Shown here in pieces: positions 8,501 through 16,703 of a stretch of DNA of 64,000 bases. Made by a program: the position numbers and the translations under genes. The notes beneath the pieces were generated by a model. The model ran no database searches. It saw only the letters and a list, made by a program, of their open reading frames with translations, and was not told where the DNA came from. The DNA comes from Mycetocola zhujimingii. Lineage in GTDB: Bacteria; Actinomycetota; Actinomycetes; Actinomycetales; Microbacteriaceae. The stretch lies in NCBI RefSeq assembly GCF_003065425.1, contig NZ_CP026949.1, forward strand, positions 1,116,001 to 1,180,000, given 5' to 3'. How positions within the stretch are numbered: the first letter of the stretch is position 1; every line of letters starts with the position of its first letter.

Positions 8501-9787
8501 ATGGACGGCATACTTCCAGCGTCAAACGGCACGATCACGAATCTTCAAATAGTCGAGCGCGAGCTCCAACGCCAGATCGCGCAGGAAAGGAGTGAGCAGC
8601 GCAAGCTACGCACCCTGTCGGAGATCGGGTTGGCAGCCGCGGGTGATCGGGCGACTGACCAGGTTCTCCAGCGACTTGTCGACTCTTCGTTGGATCTTTT
8701 TGGTGCGCGTTACGCTGTTCTCGGTCTGATTCAGCTCGACGGACAAATCGAGCGTGTGGTGCAGAGCGGGCTACCCGCCGATGCGGGTTCGTCCCCTGGG
8801 CAACTGCCGCATCCGAATCAGCTGCTCAGGGCTGTGTTGGAAAGCGGCGGGCCCGTCCGGGTTGGTCACCGGGCTGATGCCCCGAAGGCTTCAGGATCTA
8901 ACGCGCGTCCCTCGGGGATGCAGAGCGATCTCGGGGTGCCCATCAGGTTGCGTGGTGAGGAACGGGCAGCTCTTTGTGTCGCCCGCAGTCCGGGCGACCC
9001 ATTCAGCCGTTTTGACGAGGATCTTGCCTCGCAGTTCGCTGCCCTCGCTGGAGCCGCGATTGATAACGCACGACGCTTCGAAGAAGCCGAGCGGGGACAG
9101 CGGCTGGGCGCTGTGATATCCGACATGCGTGTTCGTTTCTTAGCGTTCGATGAGAACGAGGTCCTCAGGACAGTGATATTGGGACTCCCCTCATTGTTCC
9201 CCGCTGCGATAGTCGCTGTCGCTGCGCCCGTGCCGAGTGAGAAAAAAATGAGAATCGAAGTTGCCTTGGGCAGACACGCCCAAGCAGTTGAGGGCGAGCG
9301 TTATCACAACTCGATTGCAGCCCAGGCCGCAGAGGAGAATGCGGTCACTGCATCCGTTGAACCTCGCACGGTACTACGACCGGAAGGACCATGGCACAGT
9401 GTTGGACCGCACATCGCTGCGCCACTGGTCGTGGCTGGGGGTGCACGCTACGCACTCTGCGCCGCGCGTGAACCGGGCGATGTGAGCTTTACTCGCTCAG
9501 AAAGAGGGACCCTCGCGGACTTCGCCTTCGAAGCAGGGGAAGCGATCGCAACAGTAACAGCGGCAGTTGCCCGCCGCCGCAAAGACATCACAGAAGACCA
9601 CGACCGAATTGCCCGCGACCTGCATGACAACGTCATACAGCGGCTCTACGCCACCGGGCTCGGACTACAAATGCTCGGTGCCGAGAACCCGCAGCACACG
9701 GCACACATAGACGGCCACACGGCTGAAATAGACATTGCCATTTCCCGCATCAGAGACGCACTTGTTGCAAAGGGCCACGCCGTGTGA
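8501..9787 (+). CDS. GAF sensor histidine kinase lacking its ATPase domain
   Basis: A 428-residue protein with two GAF domains (about residues 50-200 and 210-360) as in DevS/DosT kinases, then a HisKA_3 dimerisation helix with the phospho-acceptor box DRIARDLHDNVIQRLYATGL. The frame ends shortly after, at ISRIRDALVAKGHAV. The HATPase_c domain (N, G1, G2 boxes), about 100 residues, is missing. No response regulator is adjacent. The next sequence is the tail of an acetyltransferase without its start, so a deletion probably joined two genes here. It probably cannot autophosphorylate. ATG at 8501 has AGGGGG upstream; a TTG at 8498 is less likely. Confidence 0.8.
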   Translation: MDGILPASNGTITNLQIVERELQRQIAQERSEQRKLRTLSEIGLAAAGDRATDQVLQRLVDSSLDLFGARYAVLGLIQLDGQIERVVQSGLPADAGSSPGQLPHPNQLLRAVLESGGPVRVGHRADAPKASGSNARPSGMQSDLGVPIRLRGEERAALCVARSPGDPFSRFDEDLASQFAALAGAAIDNARRFEEAERGQRLGAVISDMRVRFLAFDENEVLRTVILGLPSLFPAAIVAVAAPVPSEKKMRIEVALGRHAQAVEGERYHNSIAAQAAEENAVTASVEPRTVLRPEGPWHSVGPHIAAPLVVAGGARYALCAAREPGDVSFTRSERGTLADFAFEAGEAIATVTAAVARRRKDITEDHDRIARDLHDNVIQRLYATGLGLQMLGAENPQHTAHIDGHTAEIDIAISRIRDALVAKGHAV

Positions 9788-10069
9788 GGTGAGACGAGCG
9801 TTCGGGTTTACGACGAGCGCGCCGGCGTAGTGGAAATCATTTATCTGGCCGTGGATCCTCAAGCTTGGGGGCAGGGTGTCGCCGGACAGCTGCTCGACTT
9901 CATCCGGCGGCGAAGCGAGACAGCAGGGACACCACTCGAACTCTGGGTTATCGCTGACAACGATCGAGCCGTCAGCTCCTACGAGCGGGCGGGGTGGACC
10001 AGGACGGCGAACGTGGAGGTGCGCAATTCGTCGGGACGACCCGAGCGGCGCTACACCCTGCGTCACTAG
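9788..10069 (+). pseudogene. 5'-truncated GNAT acetyltransferase
   Basis: Directly after the kinase stop, the frame encodes SVRVYDERAGVVEIIYLAVD then PQAWGQGVAGQLLDFI, which is GNAT strand 4 and the acetyl-CoA loop (Q/W-G-Q-G-V-A), and NDRAVSSYERAGW, the family's C-terminal motif. About 60 N-terminal residues expected in the family are absent, and only a GTG at 9830 could start translation. It is the distal half of a gene whose start was lost at the same junction that truncated the kinase. Confidence 0.6.
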
Positions 10070-10135
10070 CCGGACCGAGACATTTCCCCCGCGCGGCGGA
10101 TGCGGATGCGCATCTCGATCCATAAGCTCTACCGC

Positions 10136-10276
10136 ATGACAGTGAAAATCCTCGATGGTGCCACCTACACGATCATCAGACGCGCTTCCGTACCCGGTCA
10201 GCGAGACTACGTATGGGTCGGAGACAACGGCCAAGAGATCGAACTCACCGAGGAAGAGGCTGCCGACTTTCTGTAG
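10136..10276 (+). CDS. Small conserved-looking soluble protein (46 aa)
   Basis: An ATG-TAG frame encodes MTVKILDGATYTIIRRASVP, continuing to an acidic end (ELTEEEAADFL). Strand-like alternation and a charged C-terminal helix give it the look of a real small protein, and its third-position usage fits coding sequence. An in-frame ATG at 10106 could extend it by ten residues. No family recognised. Confidence 0.4.
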   Translation: MTVKILDGATYTIIRRASVPGQRDYVWVGDNGQEIELTEEEAADFL

Positions 10277-10498
10277 GTCATTGACTCGAGCACTCAGTCC
10301 TTCCGGAGGTTAGAGCCGCGTGTGCTCATTACGGTCTGGAGTTCCGTCCGCGACCGCGTTGACCGGCATCCGCGTCCCAATAGACGGATCTCCACCCATA
10401 CGCGCCAGAACCGGTACAGACATTTTCACAATAGGGACGCTTGCTGGGTCACTGGTTCTGTTGAAATGGACGCCCAGGGCGCGAATCGGCGCAGCTAC

Positions 10499-11077
10499 TC
10501 ATTCCGGACTCGCCGGGCGTGACGAGCGCCGAAAACGATTCCTCAGAAACTGGGACAGCCAAGCCCCCAAATAGGTGGGCGGCGCTGGGTCAACACTGTT
10601 CATCCACTCTTCGTCGAAGACGTGCCACGAAAGCGCAGACGATCCTTCCTCGTCTGTGTCCTCTGATGCAGTGCTTGTTCCGTCGGCAAGTTTGATCGTC
10701 TCTATAGGGATTGCTGTTCGCGTCTCGCTGGAAAGCGCGCGGTGGTCCGCGGAGTGCAGAGACTCGACGATTATCTCTTCGCCTGATAACCAGACTCGCC
10801 GCAACGTCAACTGTGCAGGTTCATAGTCAGCGGGTACCTCCACGCACAACACGACCTCGAGCGACATGACCAGGATTCGAAACCTCCGACCTAACCGATC
10901 GGTGAAGACCGGCGTGGGCTCCCACGCTTCCCACTCGCCCTCGCGCAGGAACTGGAGATCGATGCCAACATCAGTCAGGGAATCGTACGTCCTACTCAGG
11001 GACTCGCGCTTCTTACTGAGATCCCCCCACGACAAACTGATCGGCGGAGCAGGTGGGACCCCAAGGACTACTGCCAT
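10499..11077 (-). CDS. Hypothetical protein (192 aa)
   Basis: A soluble protein beginning MAVVLGVPPAPPISLSWGDL, with a central beta-rich part and an acidic linker (TASEDTDEEGSSA). The C-terminus is basic (FLRNRFRRSSR). I chose 11077 because GAGAGGAAGG sits eight bases upstream; a Met at 11122 would add 15 residues without a binding site. No family recognised. Upstream lies a dispersed repeat copy. The stretch 10277-10498 shows nothing clear. Confidence 0.55.
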   Translation of the reverse strand: MAVVLGVPPAPPISLSWGDLSKKRESLSRTYDSLTDVGIDLQFLREGEWEAWEPTPVFTDRLGRRFRILVMSLEVVLCVEVPADYEPAQLTLRRVWLSGEEIIVESLHSADHRALSSETRTAIPIETIKLADGTSTASEDTDEEGSSALSWHVFDEEWMNSVDPAPPTYLGAWLSQFLRNRFRRSSRPASPE

Positions 11078-11111
11078 GGCCGGTGCCTTCCTCTCTGAGA
11101 GCTGTTCTTGT

Positions 11112-11302
11112 ACGTCTCGCAACTATAGGGATCCGAGACGTGTCGCTCAGCTGTTCGTCTCTCTCGCTGCTGGCCAAACGTCTCGCGTCCCATGGGTTTC
11201 GAGACAGTCGGGTCATGAGACACCGGACCCTTCCTGACTGTCTCTCAAAAGTGTCGGTCCAACGCAGTTGTCTTTAGCGGCATCGCCACGATGCGGGACC
11301 CT
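11112..11302 (+). repeat. Dispersed repeat, modules C, B and D
   Basis: C palindrome near 11112-11140 (ACGTCTCGC ... ATCCGAGACGT), B palindrome with third half-site at 11179-11223 (GTCTCGCGTCCCATGGG, TTTCGAGACA, GGTCATGAGACA), then module D (11221-11302), shared with the copy at 15219-15299 through GGTCCAACGCAGTTGTCTTT. Orientation is the same as all other copies. Confidence 0.8.
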
Positions 11303-11315
11303 TAGACGGAACCCT

Positions 11316-11351
11316 GATCGAGAGGCATCCTGAACAGAATGCCTCTCGATC
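11316..11351. terminator. Perfect 13-bp hairpin at end of ZapE-like gene
   Basis: GATCGAGAGGCAT at 11316-11328 pairs with ATGCCTCTCGATC at 11339-11351 around a 10-base loop. It overlaps the stop codon of the reverse-strand ATPase gene. No T-run follows, so factor-independent termination is uncertain; it may instead be the right edge of the repeat element. Confidence 0.4.
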
Positions 11352-12387
11352 ACAAATCGTCGGAATCGCGGAGGAGTTGCAGCCGGCTCGCCATGCGGAA
11401 AGCGTCAGGGCGACGCGACGCGATGCTGAGAAACGAGCTGAGGCTGTGGGAGGAGACAAATGTGGCGCACACGTCAGCATCCACGAGAATATCGATCAGG
11501 TTGATAAATCTCTGTTGCGCCTCTGCATCGGCATCGTCGAAGTTTGGGACGTCGTTGATGACCCATCGAGGGAATGATCGCGCCCATGCGAGATACTCGA
11601 TCGTGGATGTGGGCGATCCACAGAGCTGGGCGAACGTCGCTCGCAGTTCGCCTGGCCGTGCCGCTAATACCGGAAATTGGCGGCCTCGCACAGCGAGGTT
11701 CGTTGCCTCCTCCGGACGCGGTTCAGGCGTCGGCGATTCGCGCGCCCAAACGCCGGCCGCGAACCCAGTGGAGTGATCCTCATGAGTGGTTCGATAGTCG
11801 GTGGCACCGCCGAGTTCGTAGACCTCCATGTTGTTCTTGATGAGGTCGATACCCGGTTCGAAGATGTGGTGCCAAATGGGGTCGGGGAGCAGATCGTCGG
11901 GGGCATAGTTCGATGTCGCAAGAACTGTGAGCTTGCGGCGGAACACGTGCTCAAGTAGCCGTGTGAGTAGACGGGCATCGCCTGAGTCGTGGACATGCAG
12001 CTCGTCAAAGAAGAGCAGTTGACTATTGCCGGTCAGATCGTAGATGGCGCGCTCTACGGCGTCGCGCTCCGAGCGGTGGTCCTGGATGCTCCGATGAAGA
12101 TCATCGAAGAACCTGTGGAAGTGAACCCGGGTCTTGCGAGCAGTCGGGAGGGCGACGAAGAACGCGTCGGCCAGCCAAGACTTACCGCGGCCGGCTGGTC
12201 CATGGATGTAGAGGCTCTGCGTCGTTGACCGGCGCAAGGTTCGGCGTTCAATATCGGCGCTGAGGATTGCAAGCCGGTCGACGAGAAGCAATTGGGCAGG
12301 GTCGAGAGCGATGCCAGCGCGGATTGCTGCGGCATCCAGCGCAGCGGACAGTCGTTGCTCTTCTTTCACGATCCCAACACTGGCCAC
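11350..12387 (-). CDS. zapE: AFG1/ZapE-like ATPase
   Basis: A 345-residue P-loop ATPase of the AFG1/ZapE family. Walker A is YIHGPAGRGKSWLADAF; Walker B is LLFFDELHVHDSGDA, and VLATSNYAPDDLLPD is the sensor region, all typical of ZapE. In E. coli ZapE acts on the Z-ring under stress; the actinobacterial role is not well defined. Length is within the family range. Start at 12387 (Met) is uncertain; a GTG about six codons in is also possible. It is isolated between repeat elements, unlike ZapE in core contexts. Confidence 0.85.
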   Translation of the reverse strand: MASVGIVKEEQRLSAALDAAAIRAGIALDPAQLLLVDRLAILSADIERRTLRRSTTQSLYIHGPAGRGKSWLADAFFVALPTARKTRVHFHRFFDDLHRSIQDHRSERDAVERAIYDLTGNSQLLFFDELHVHDSGDARLLTRLLEHVFRRKLTVLATSNYAPDDLLPDPIWHHIFEPGIDLIKNNMEVYELGGATDYRTTHEDHSTGFAAGVWARESPTPEPRPEEATNLAVRGRQFPVLAARPGELRATFAQLCGSPTSTIEYLAWARSFPRWVINDVPNFDDADAEAQQRFINLIDILVDADVCATFVSSHSLSSFLSIASRRPDAFRMASRLQLLRDSDDL

Positions 12388-12444
12388 AGATCGAACTCTA
12401 GGGGATAAGGAGTGGCGGAAGCGTCCTATCGACCGCCCCCAGAC

Positions 12445-12540
12445 CGGACGTTCAACGGACTCGTCCCCGCGTTCGCTGCCCGTGATGATGTTGCCGGGCA
12501 GCCAAGTCGCGCAAGCCCCGCCCGTTCAGGATTCCCGCTT
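12445..12540 (+). repeat. Dispersed repeat, module A only
   Basis: This copy carries GGACGTTCAACGGAC, TTGCCGGGC, GTCGCGCAAGCCCCGCCCGT and GATTCCCGCT in the order seen in the other module A copies, but no B palindrome follows. It separates the ATPase and tautomerase genes. 12388-12625 otherwise holds nothing recognisable. Confidence 0.75.
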
Positions 12541-12625
12541 AGCTGACACCCCGATGCGGCCGGCACGTGCCACGAACACCCACCGGTACAGGAAACCGCA
12601 AAGGACCATAAAGACCCCTGCGTGT

Positions 12626-13012
12626 TCAGGCTTCCACGGAGTAGTTGAGCTGCAATTCGTCAGCGGGCACTCCCCGGATTGCCCAGTTCGCACGAGGCGT
12701 CTCGGTGATGGTGATCTCAAGGTCGTTGGGAGTGACGCCGACCGCCGCAATATTTTTCATGAGTTGGCGGAGGAAGTCCTTCTTTGTGTCCGTCGAGCGA
12801 CCCTCGAACATGCTCACCTCGACGATGGTGTAGTCGATCGAACGATCTGTAGGCGTTATGAATTGTTCGGGATCCAGAGTGATGAAGCGGTGGAATCGCT
12901 TCTCGACCGGCAGTTGGAGCGCCGATACCGCCGCTGTGTGGATCGCGTCGGACAGCGAAGAGATGCGAGGGGCAAGCGCCGCTTTATGTCCGTAGACAAT
13001 GATTTGAGCCAT
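12626..13012 (-). CDS. Tautomerase-family protein
   Basis: A 128-residue protein resembling the two-strand tautomerase/MIF-like proteins, with KRFHRFITLDPEQFITP and the SIDYTIVEVSMFEGRS strand followed by TDTKKDFLRQLMKNI, the family's helix. The second half contains DLEITITETPRANWAIRG, also characteristic. The family usually uses an N-terminal Pro1; here Ala follows the initiator Met (MAQIIVYGHK), so the canonical catalytic base is missing and activity is doubtful. It is flanked by module A repeats on both sides. Confidence 0.75.
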   Translation of the reverse strand: MAQIIVYGHKAALAPRISSLSDAIHTAAVSALQLPVEKRFHRFITLDPEQFITPTDRSIDYTIVEVSMFEGRSTDTKKDFLRQLMKNIAAVGVTPNDLEITITETPRANWAIRGVPADELQLNYSVEA

Positions 13013-13070
13013 GCTTTAGTTTCGCAGCCCCCGCGATACGCGTCGTCCGGGCCTGATTCTGAAGTTCGAA

Positions 13071-13303
13071 AGACGGATGTTCAACGGACTGTTCCCCGCT
13101 GTTCGCTGCCGCCGATGAAGTTTCCGGGCCGCAAGCGGCGCAAGCCCCGCCCATGTAAGATTTCCCGCTCAGGAATCTCCGATGTGACAACATCGCCGAC
13201 CGATGATCAATACCATCGTGATACGAGCTACCTCGGATGGCTCGAGAAGCGATCCCTATGTCTCGTAACCCATGAGTTTCAAAACACTTAAGGATGCGAG
13301 ACG
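13071..13303 (+). repeat. Dispersed repeat, modules A, spacer and B
   Basis: Module A at 13071-13189 (GGATGTTCAACGGACTG, CCGGGCCGCAAGCGGCGC, TTTCCCGCTCAGGAATC), a spacer containing a weak palindrome around GATACGAGC/GATCCC, and a decayed module B at 13259-13303 (TCTCGTAACCCATGAG, GATGCGAGAC). This is one of the longest composite copies, about 230 bp. Confidence 0.75.
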
Positions 13304-13309
13304 CTTGGT

Positions 13310-13873
13310 TTACGGGTGCATGTCACGCCATTCGTGGTCCAGGAGCGCGTACTGGTAGCCGTCGACCCAGCCCAGCTCGGCATGCCAGGAGTCTTGGACC
13401 CCGTGCTGCTCCCGTCGCATGCCGACCTTTTCGAGCACGCGGGCTGACGCGACGTTGTCGGCATTGCAGCTCGCCATGACGCGCCGTAGTTCGAGCGAGT
13501 CGAATGCTGCGGACAGAAGACCACGGGCCAGGTCGGTCCCGAGCCCCCTCCCGGCGAGGTCGAGTTCGAGCATGTAACCCATGACGCCCTGCGTGCGTTC
13601 AGGCATCCCGGGCTGGCCCATGCCGTCGATGACGTCGAGGAAGCCCAGACCAGCGATCTCTCCATCGAGCTGGGCAACGCAGGAAAAGTCCGTTTCGCTG
13701 TCCGGGATCGCCAACCACTCTCGACACCACGCCTCGGGGTCGACATGGGTGCGCAGCATGAAGTGATTCACGGAAGGGTTGTTCCGCAGTGCGACCAACT
13801 GTGGCAGGTCGTCGGGTCGCATGTCTCGGAGGAGCAGGGCCCCGCTGCGCGCAGGCCATGGAGAGGTGGGCAC
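13310..13873 (-). CDS. RimJ/RimL-like GNAT acetyltransferase
   Basis: A 187-residue GNAT enzyme of the RimJ/RimL type: LLLRDMRPDDLPQLVALRNN at the N-terminus, the acetyl-CoA loop LAGRGLGTDLARGLL, and ELRRVMASCNADNVASARVL with EKVGMRREQ at the C-terminus, which is the family hallmark. Likely acetylates an N-terminal amine of a protein or a small molecule; target unknown. It sits in one interval of the repeat array, with a repeat ending seven bases from its 3' end. Confidence 0.85.
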   Translation of the reverse strand: MPTSPWPARSGALLLRDMRPDDLPQLVALRNNPSVNHFMLRTHVDPEAWCREWLAIPDSETDFSCVAQLDGEIAGLGFLDVIDGMGQPGMPERTQGVMGYMLELDLAGRGLGTDLARGLLSAAFDSLELRRVMASCNADNVASARVLEKVGMRREQHGVQDSWHAELGWVDGYQYALLDHEWRDMHP

Positions 13874-14074
13874 TCTTTTATGTTGTCAGAGGAGTGCGGC
13901 CGAGGCGACCGGAAACGACCTCGCCACGAAAGTCGCGCGTCTCCGCTGTTGGGCGGGGAGTCGGCGCGCTGCTTCGCCGATAGACCGGGGCAGGAGGGGA
14001 ATCATCGTCCGTCACAGGATCAGTCAACCACCGATGCTGCTGCTGTGTATCAGCGGCTGTTCAGGCGGTTTGAA

Positions 14075-14118
14075 TGCCTCGAAACCCATGGGTTTCGAGA
14101 CAGTCAGGTTATGAGACA
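14075..14118 (+). repeat. Dispersed repeat, module B (best palindrome)
   Basis: CTCGAAACCCATGGGTTTCG is part of a perfect palindrome here, followed by GTCAGGTTATGAGACAG, the third half-site. No modules A, C or D are recognisable beside it. In the 508 bases 13874-14381 I see no convincing gene, only this element and short frames. Confidence 0.85.
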
Positions 14119-14381
14119 GTTCGTTCTTGGCTGTCACCTATAGCTCGCTGGGGTCACGGCCGGCCAGCCGGGCGAGCCTCGTGTTCTGCGGGCCCGCACC
14201 TCGACGTAGATAACGAAGTCGCTTGCCGCGGCGATATCGTCAGCCCAGTCCACGGCATGTGTACGGATGCGGCATTAGCGAGCTGCCACTCTTCCGATGC
14301 GCCGCTCGTCTCGAAGAAATCGCACGGTAGGTGGACTTGGGAGTGTGGTCCCTCTGCACCAGCCGAATCGATAGCGGTTCC

Positions 14382-14954
14382 TCAGCGAAGCAAATGGGTG
14401 AGGACCTGATCGACGATCGTGAGTTGAGTTTCCGCTGTCTCGCGCCACGGCTTCGACTTGAGTTCGAGGCTGTGATTGGCTGCTTCCACGTTAACAAGGC
14501 GCGCGGATGTGGTGCCGATTAGGTCAGGGCGCCACGAGGGGTCGGCCGTACCTCCGATAGCGAGGTGCCGTCCGGGATTTACTCGAGCCAAAGCATCGGC
14601 GACGACAGGATCGGTGAGGATCGGTGTAAGCCATACGGCGCGTACATCCTGCTGCGCGAAGTGGGGAAGCGCAAAGGTTCCTAACGACTTTGCGACCACC
14701 AATTCGGGTGGTGCGGGTAGTGCCTCCTCCGCGTTGGCCAACGCTGATTCGACAAAGCCCTGCATGTTTTGGCGCGCCGCCTCGTCGATGTCCGCGTGCC
14801 AGTCGACGCTCCACACATCCCAGCCGGCTTCAGCGAGAGCCAATATTGGCCAGTAGAGCAAAGGGGCTTGAGCGGTGTATCCGGCGCCCGGGAGTATCAA
14901 GGCGACGCGAGTGTCACCGTTGCTGTTGCTGCTCTCACGCCGAATGTTGATCAT
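14382..14954 (-). CDS. Alpha/beta-hydrolase fold protein
   Basis: A 190-residue small alpha/beta hydrolase. VALILPGAGYTAQAPLLYWP is the oxyanion/first-strand region, VVAKSLGTFAL holds the presumed nucleophile Ser in a K-S-L-G elbow instead of the classical G-x-S-x-G, and ANHSLELK near the end gives the catalytic His. LAIGGTADPSW resembles the acid-bearing strand. Substrate unknown. It is a single gene between two repeat sites. Confidence 0.8.
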   Translation of the reverse strand: MINIRRESSNSNGDTRVALILPGAGYTAQAPLLYWPILALAEAGWDVWSVDWHADIDEAARQNMQGFVESALANAEEALPAPPELVVAKSLGTFALPHFAQQDVRAVWLTPILTDPVVADALARVNPGRHLAIGGTADPSWRPDLIGTTSARLVNVEAANHSLELKSKPWRETAETQLTIVDQVLTHLLR

Positions 14955-15110
14955 GGTTCGAGGCTAGTGGTCCCCGCCAAACCAGGAGTTCATTTCAACT
15001 CGTCCACAGCCGGTCCACCAGCGGCTCTCCGACCCGTCAGAGATTCCGCAGCTCGTCGCCGCCAAGGGGTCCGCTTTGCTCGCCAAGGAAAGTCCCGCGG
15101 AGTGCATTCC

Positions 15111-15299
15111 TGTCTTATATCCCGAGTGATATGCGACGTCTCACCGTCGCCTCTCGCGATCAGCACAGATCGCACCGTCTCGTATCCCATGGGTTTCGAG
15201 ACAGTCAGGTTATGAGACACCGGACCCTCGTGACTTTCACTCAAATGTGTGGGTCCAACGCAGTTGTCTTTAGCCGCACGGCGACGCTGCGGGCCCCGT
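15111..15299 (+). repeat. Dispersed repeat, modules C, B and D
   Basis: C at 15111-15142 (TGTCTTATATCCCGAG, GATATGCGACGTCTCA), a spacer matching that at 17461 (CGCCTCTCGCGATCAGCAC), B with third half-site at 15175-15221, and module D at 15219-15299, the same D as at 11221. It retains most of the shared sequence. Confidence 0.85.
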
Positions 15300-15437
15300 C
15301 CTCAGCAACCCTCAATGAGAACAAATCTCTGCTTCGTCGGCTACTCATGTCGTGTCTCAAGAGAATTACAGGTCCACGAGCCCGAAGGCAACGGCAACGC
15401 GCTACGCTGACGGACAACCCAGCGAGACGGAGCCCCG

Positions 15438-15740
15438 ATGGCGAAATCTGACGAAGCCAAAGGCATGTCGGGGTGGTGGCTTGCCGTTCTTGGAATTGCT
15501 TCGATCGCCTTCGGCGTGGGTGCGTACCTACTGAATTTCTTCAACGTCATCGATGTTTCATACGAGCCTCTGATCACATCCCCGGTTGGAGTTGGTGTTG
15601 TCTTATTGATCGTGGGCATCGTCGTGGGCATCGTCATGGGCATCAAGGGAACCCGAGTCGAGACCGACGGGAGAAACCGATACGGCAGGCTGATGAACAA
15701 AGACAACGACGCAGATAGGTCCAGCAAACCGAAGGACTAA
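15438..15740 (+). CDS. Small membrane protein, two TM helices
   Basis: A 100-residue protein with two hydrophobic segments (about residues 13-35 and 48-70), the second glycine/valine-rich, and a polar charged C-terminus of about 28 residues. Ribosome binding site GGAG lies upstream of the ATG. No family recognised. It shares its repeat interval with a truncated gene that follows. Confidence 0.55.
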   Translation: MAKSDEAKGMSGWWLAVLGIASIAFGVGAYLLNFFNVIDVSYEPLITSPVGVGVVLLIVGIVVGIVMGIKGTRVETDGRNRYGRLMNKDNDADRSSKPKD

Positions 15741-15911
15741 ACGGTCAGAGCGCGTGTCCAAATACCACCCTCACCGGGAACGCAGGAACTGACTAGCCCA
15801 GACAGCGCGTCACCAACTCGGCGCGTTTTGGGTTGTCCCAAGTGCAGTTCGGCGTGGGCCAGCCCGTGTCGTCCGTGCACTCTATGGTGAGTTCGGAAGT
15901 GCCGAAGCGGA

Positions 15912-16107
15912 ATGGAGCGTGCAGTGCTCACTACACGCGAGATCGCGTCGCTCGTGCTCATAGGAACGCTCGTCCTCACGATCCTCGTTGTCCCTAAATT
16001 TCGACGACATATGGCTCCGTCAATGGGTGACGTAATTCGAGCCGCATTCGTGCCAAAGCTCATTGGGGTATACATCCTTGTGCGCCGTTCAGCACGGAGC
16101 CCGCAAG
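15912..16107 (+). pseudogene. Membrane protein gene cut off by a repeat element
   Basis: The frame encodes MERAVLTTREIASLVLIGTL and further membrane-type sequence up to VPKLIGVYILV (a likely alternative start is GTG 15930), which looks like the N-terminus of a longer membrane protein. At about 16100 the frame passes into module A of a dispersed repeat and then encodes only repeat-derived residues. The original 3' part is missing, so the element or its recombination probably replaced it. Confidence 0.5.
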
Positions 16108-16281
16108 ACGGAGGTTCTACCGACGCTTCCCGGCGTTCACCGCCCACGATGAAAGTTGCCGCACCGCGAGTCGCGCAAGCCCCGCCCGTTGAGGTTTCCC
16201 GCTCAGGAACCTCTTACGTGACAGCGGGCTGGCCGACGTCTCATATCCCATGGGTTTCGAGACACCGAGGTTACGAGTCAC
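16108..16281 (+). repeat. Dispersed repeat, modules A and B
   Basis: Module A at 16108-16222 (GGAGGTTCTACCGACGC, GTCGCGCAAGCCCCGCCCGT, TTTCCCGCTCAGGAACCTC) joins through a short spacer to B at 16236-16281 (CGTCTCATATCCCATGGG, TTTCGAGACA, GGTTACGAGTCA). Compared with 17298-17538 the C palindrome is deleted. Confidence 0.85.
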
Positions 16282-16409
16282 CATGAACGTAGTTGCAATG
16301 GCGCTGGCGGGCCGTGGAGCTCTAGAAGGTGCCCCTTCTCGGGTGCTCCGCCAGCTCGTCGCTTCCGACGGGAACCCTAATCGGGCACCGTGAAACGGCA
16401 TGCGGGTTT

Positions 16410-16703
16410 TTAGCTATCGGTGATCCGCTTCAGTGCCGCAATGTGTGCGGTGAGGGCGGCACGGCCTTCCTTTGTGAGGGATAGCCACGTCTTCATGTAG
16501 CGGCCCGAGCGTTGCTTATCGATATGGAGGTAGCCGACGTCAGAGAGTCTGGTGAGCTGTCGCGAGAGCTCCGCGTCGTTCGTTTCGATTGCATCCCTAA
16601 TGGCGGCAAACTCAGCTTCTCCCACACGGTAGAGAGCAGCGAGGACGGAAAGTCGGAGAGGAGAGAGGAGTTCCTTATCGAGCTCGGATCGCGGGTGTGA
16701 CAT
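16410..16703 (-). CDS. Winged-helix transcriptional regulator (MarR/HTH_27-like)
   Basis: A 97-residue protein that is almost entirely one winged helix: LDKELLSPLRLSVLAALYRV, FAAIRDAIETNDAELSRQLT (recognition helix) and the wing RSGRYMKTWLSLTKEGRAAL. This is the DUF-type regulator class that pairs with small membrane proteins. The start ATG at 16703 overlaps the TAA of the upstream gene (TAATG), so the two are co-translated. An interleaved inverted repeat upstream of the pair is the probable operator, suggesting autoregulation. Confidence 0.8.
   Translation of the reverse strand: MSHPRSELDKELLSPLRLSVLAALYRVGEAEFAAIRDAIETNDAELSRQLTRLSDVGYLHIDKQRSGRYMKTWLSLTKEGRAALTAHIAALKRITDS

Noticed and set aside
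9665-10234. Reverse-strand frame of 189 residues
   Set aside because: It is antisense to the GNAT remnant and the kinase end, with no recognisable motif; the forward strand explains the sequence better.
14119-14381. Possible short reverse-strand coding remnant
   Set aside because: A 40-codon stretch looks protein-like but has a stop upstream, no start and no family resemblance.
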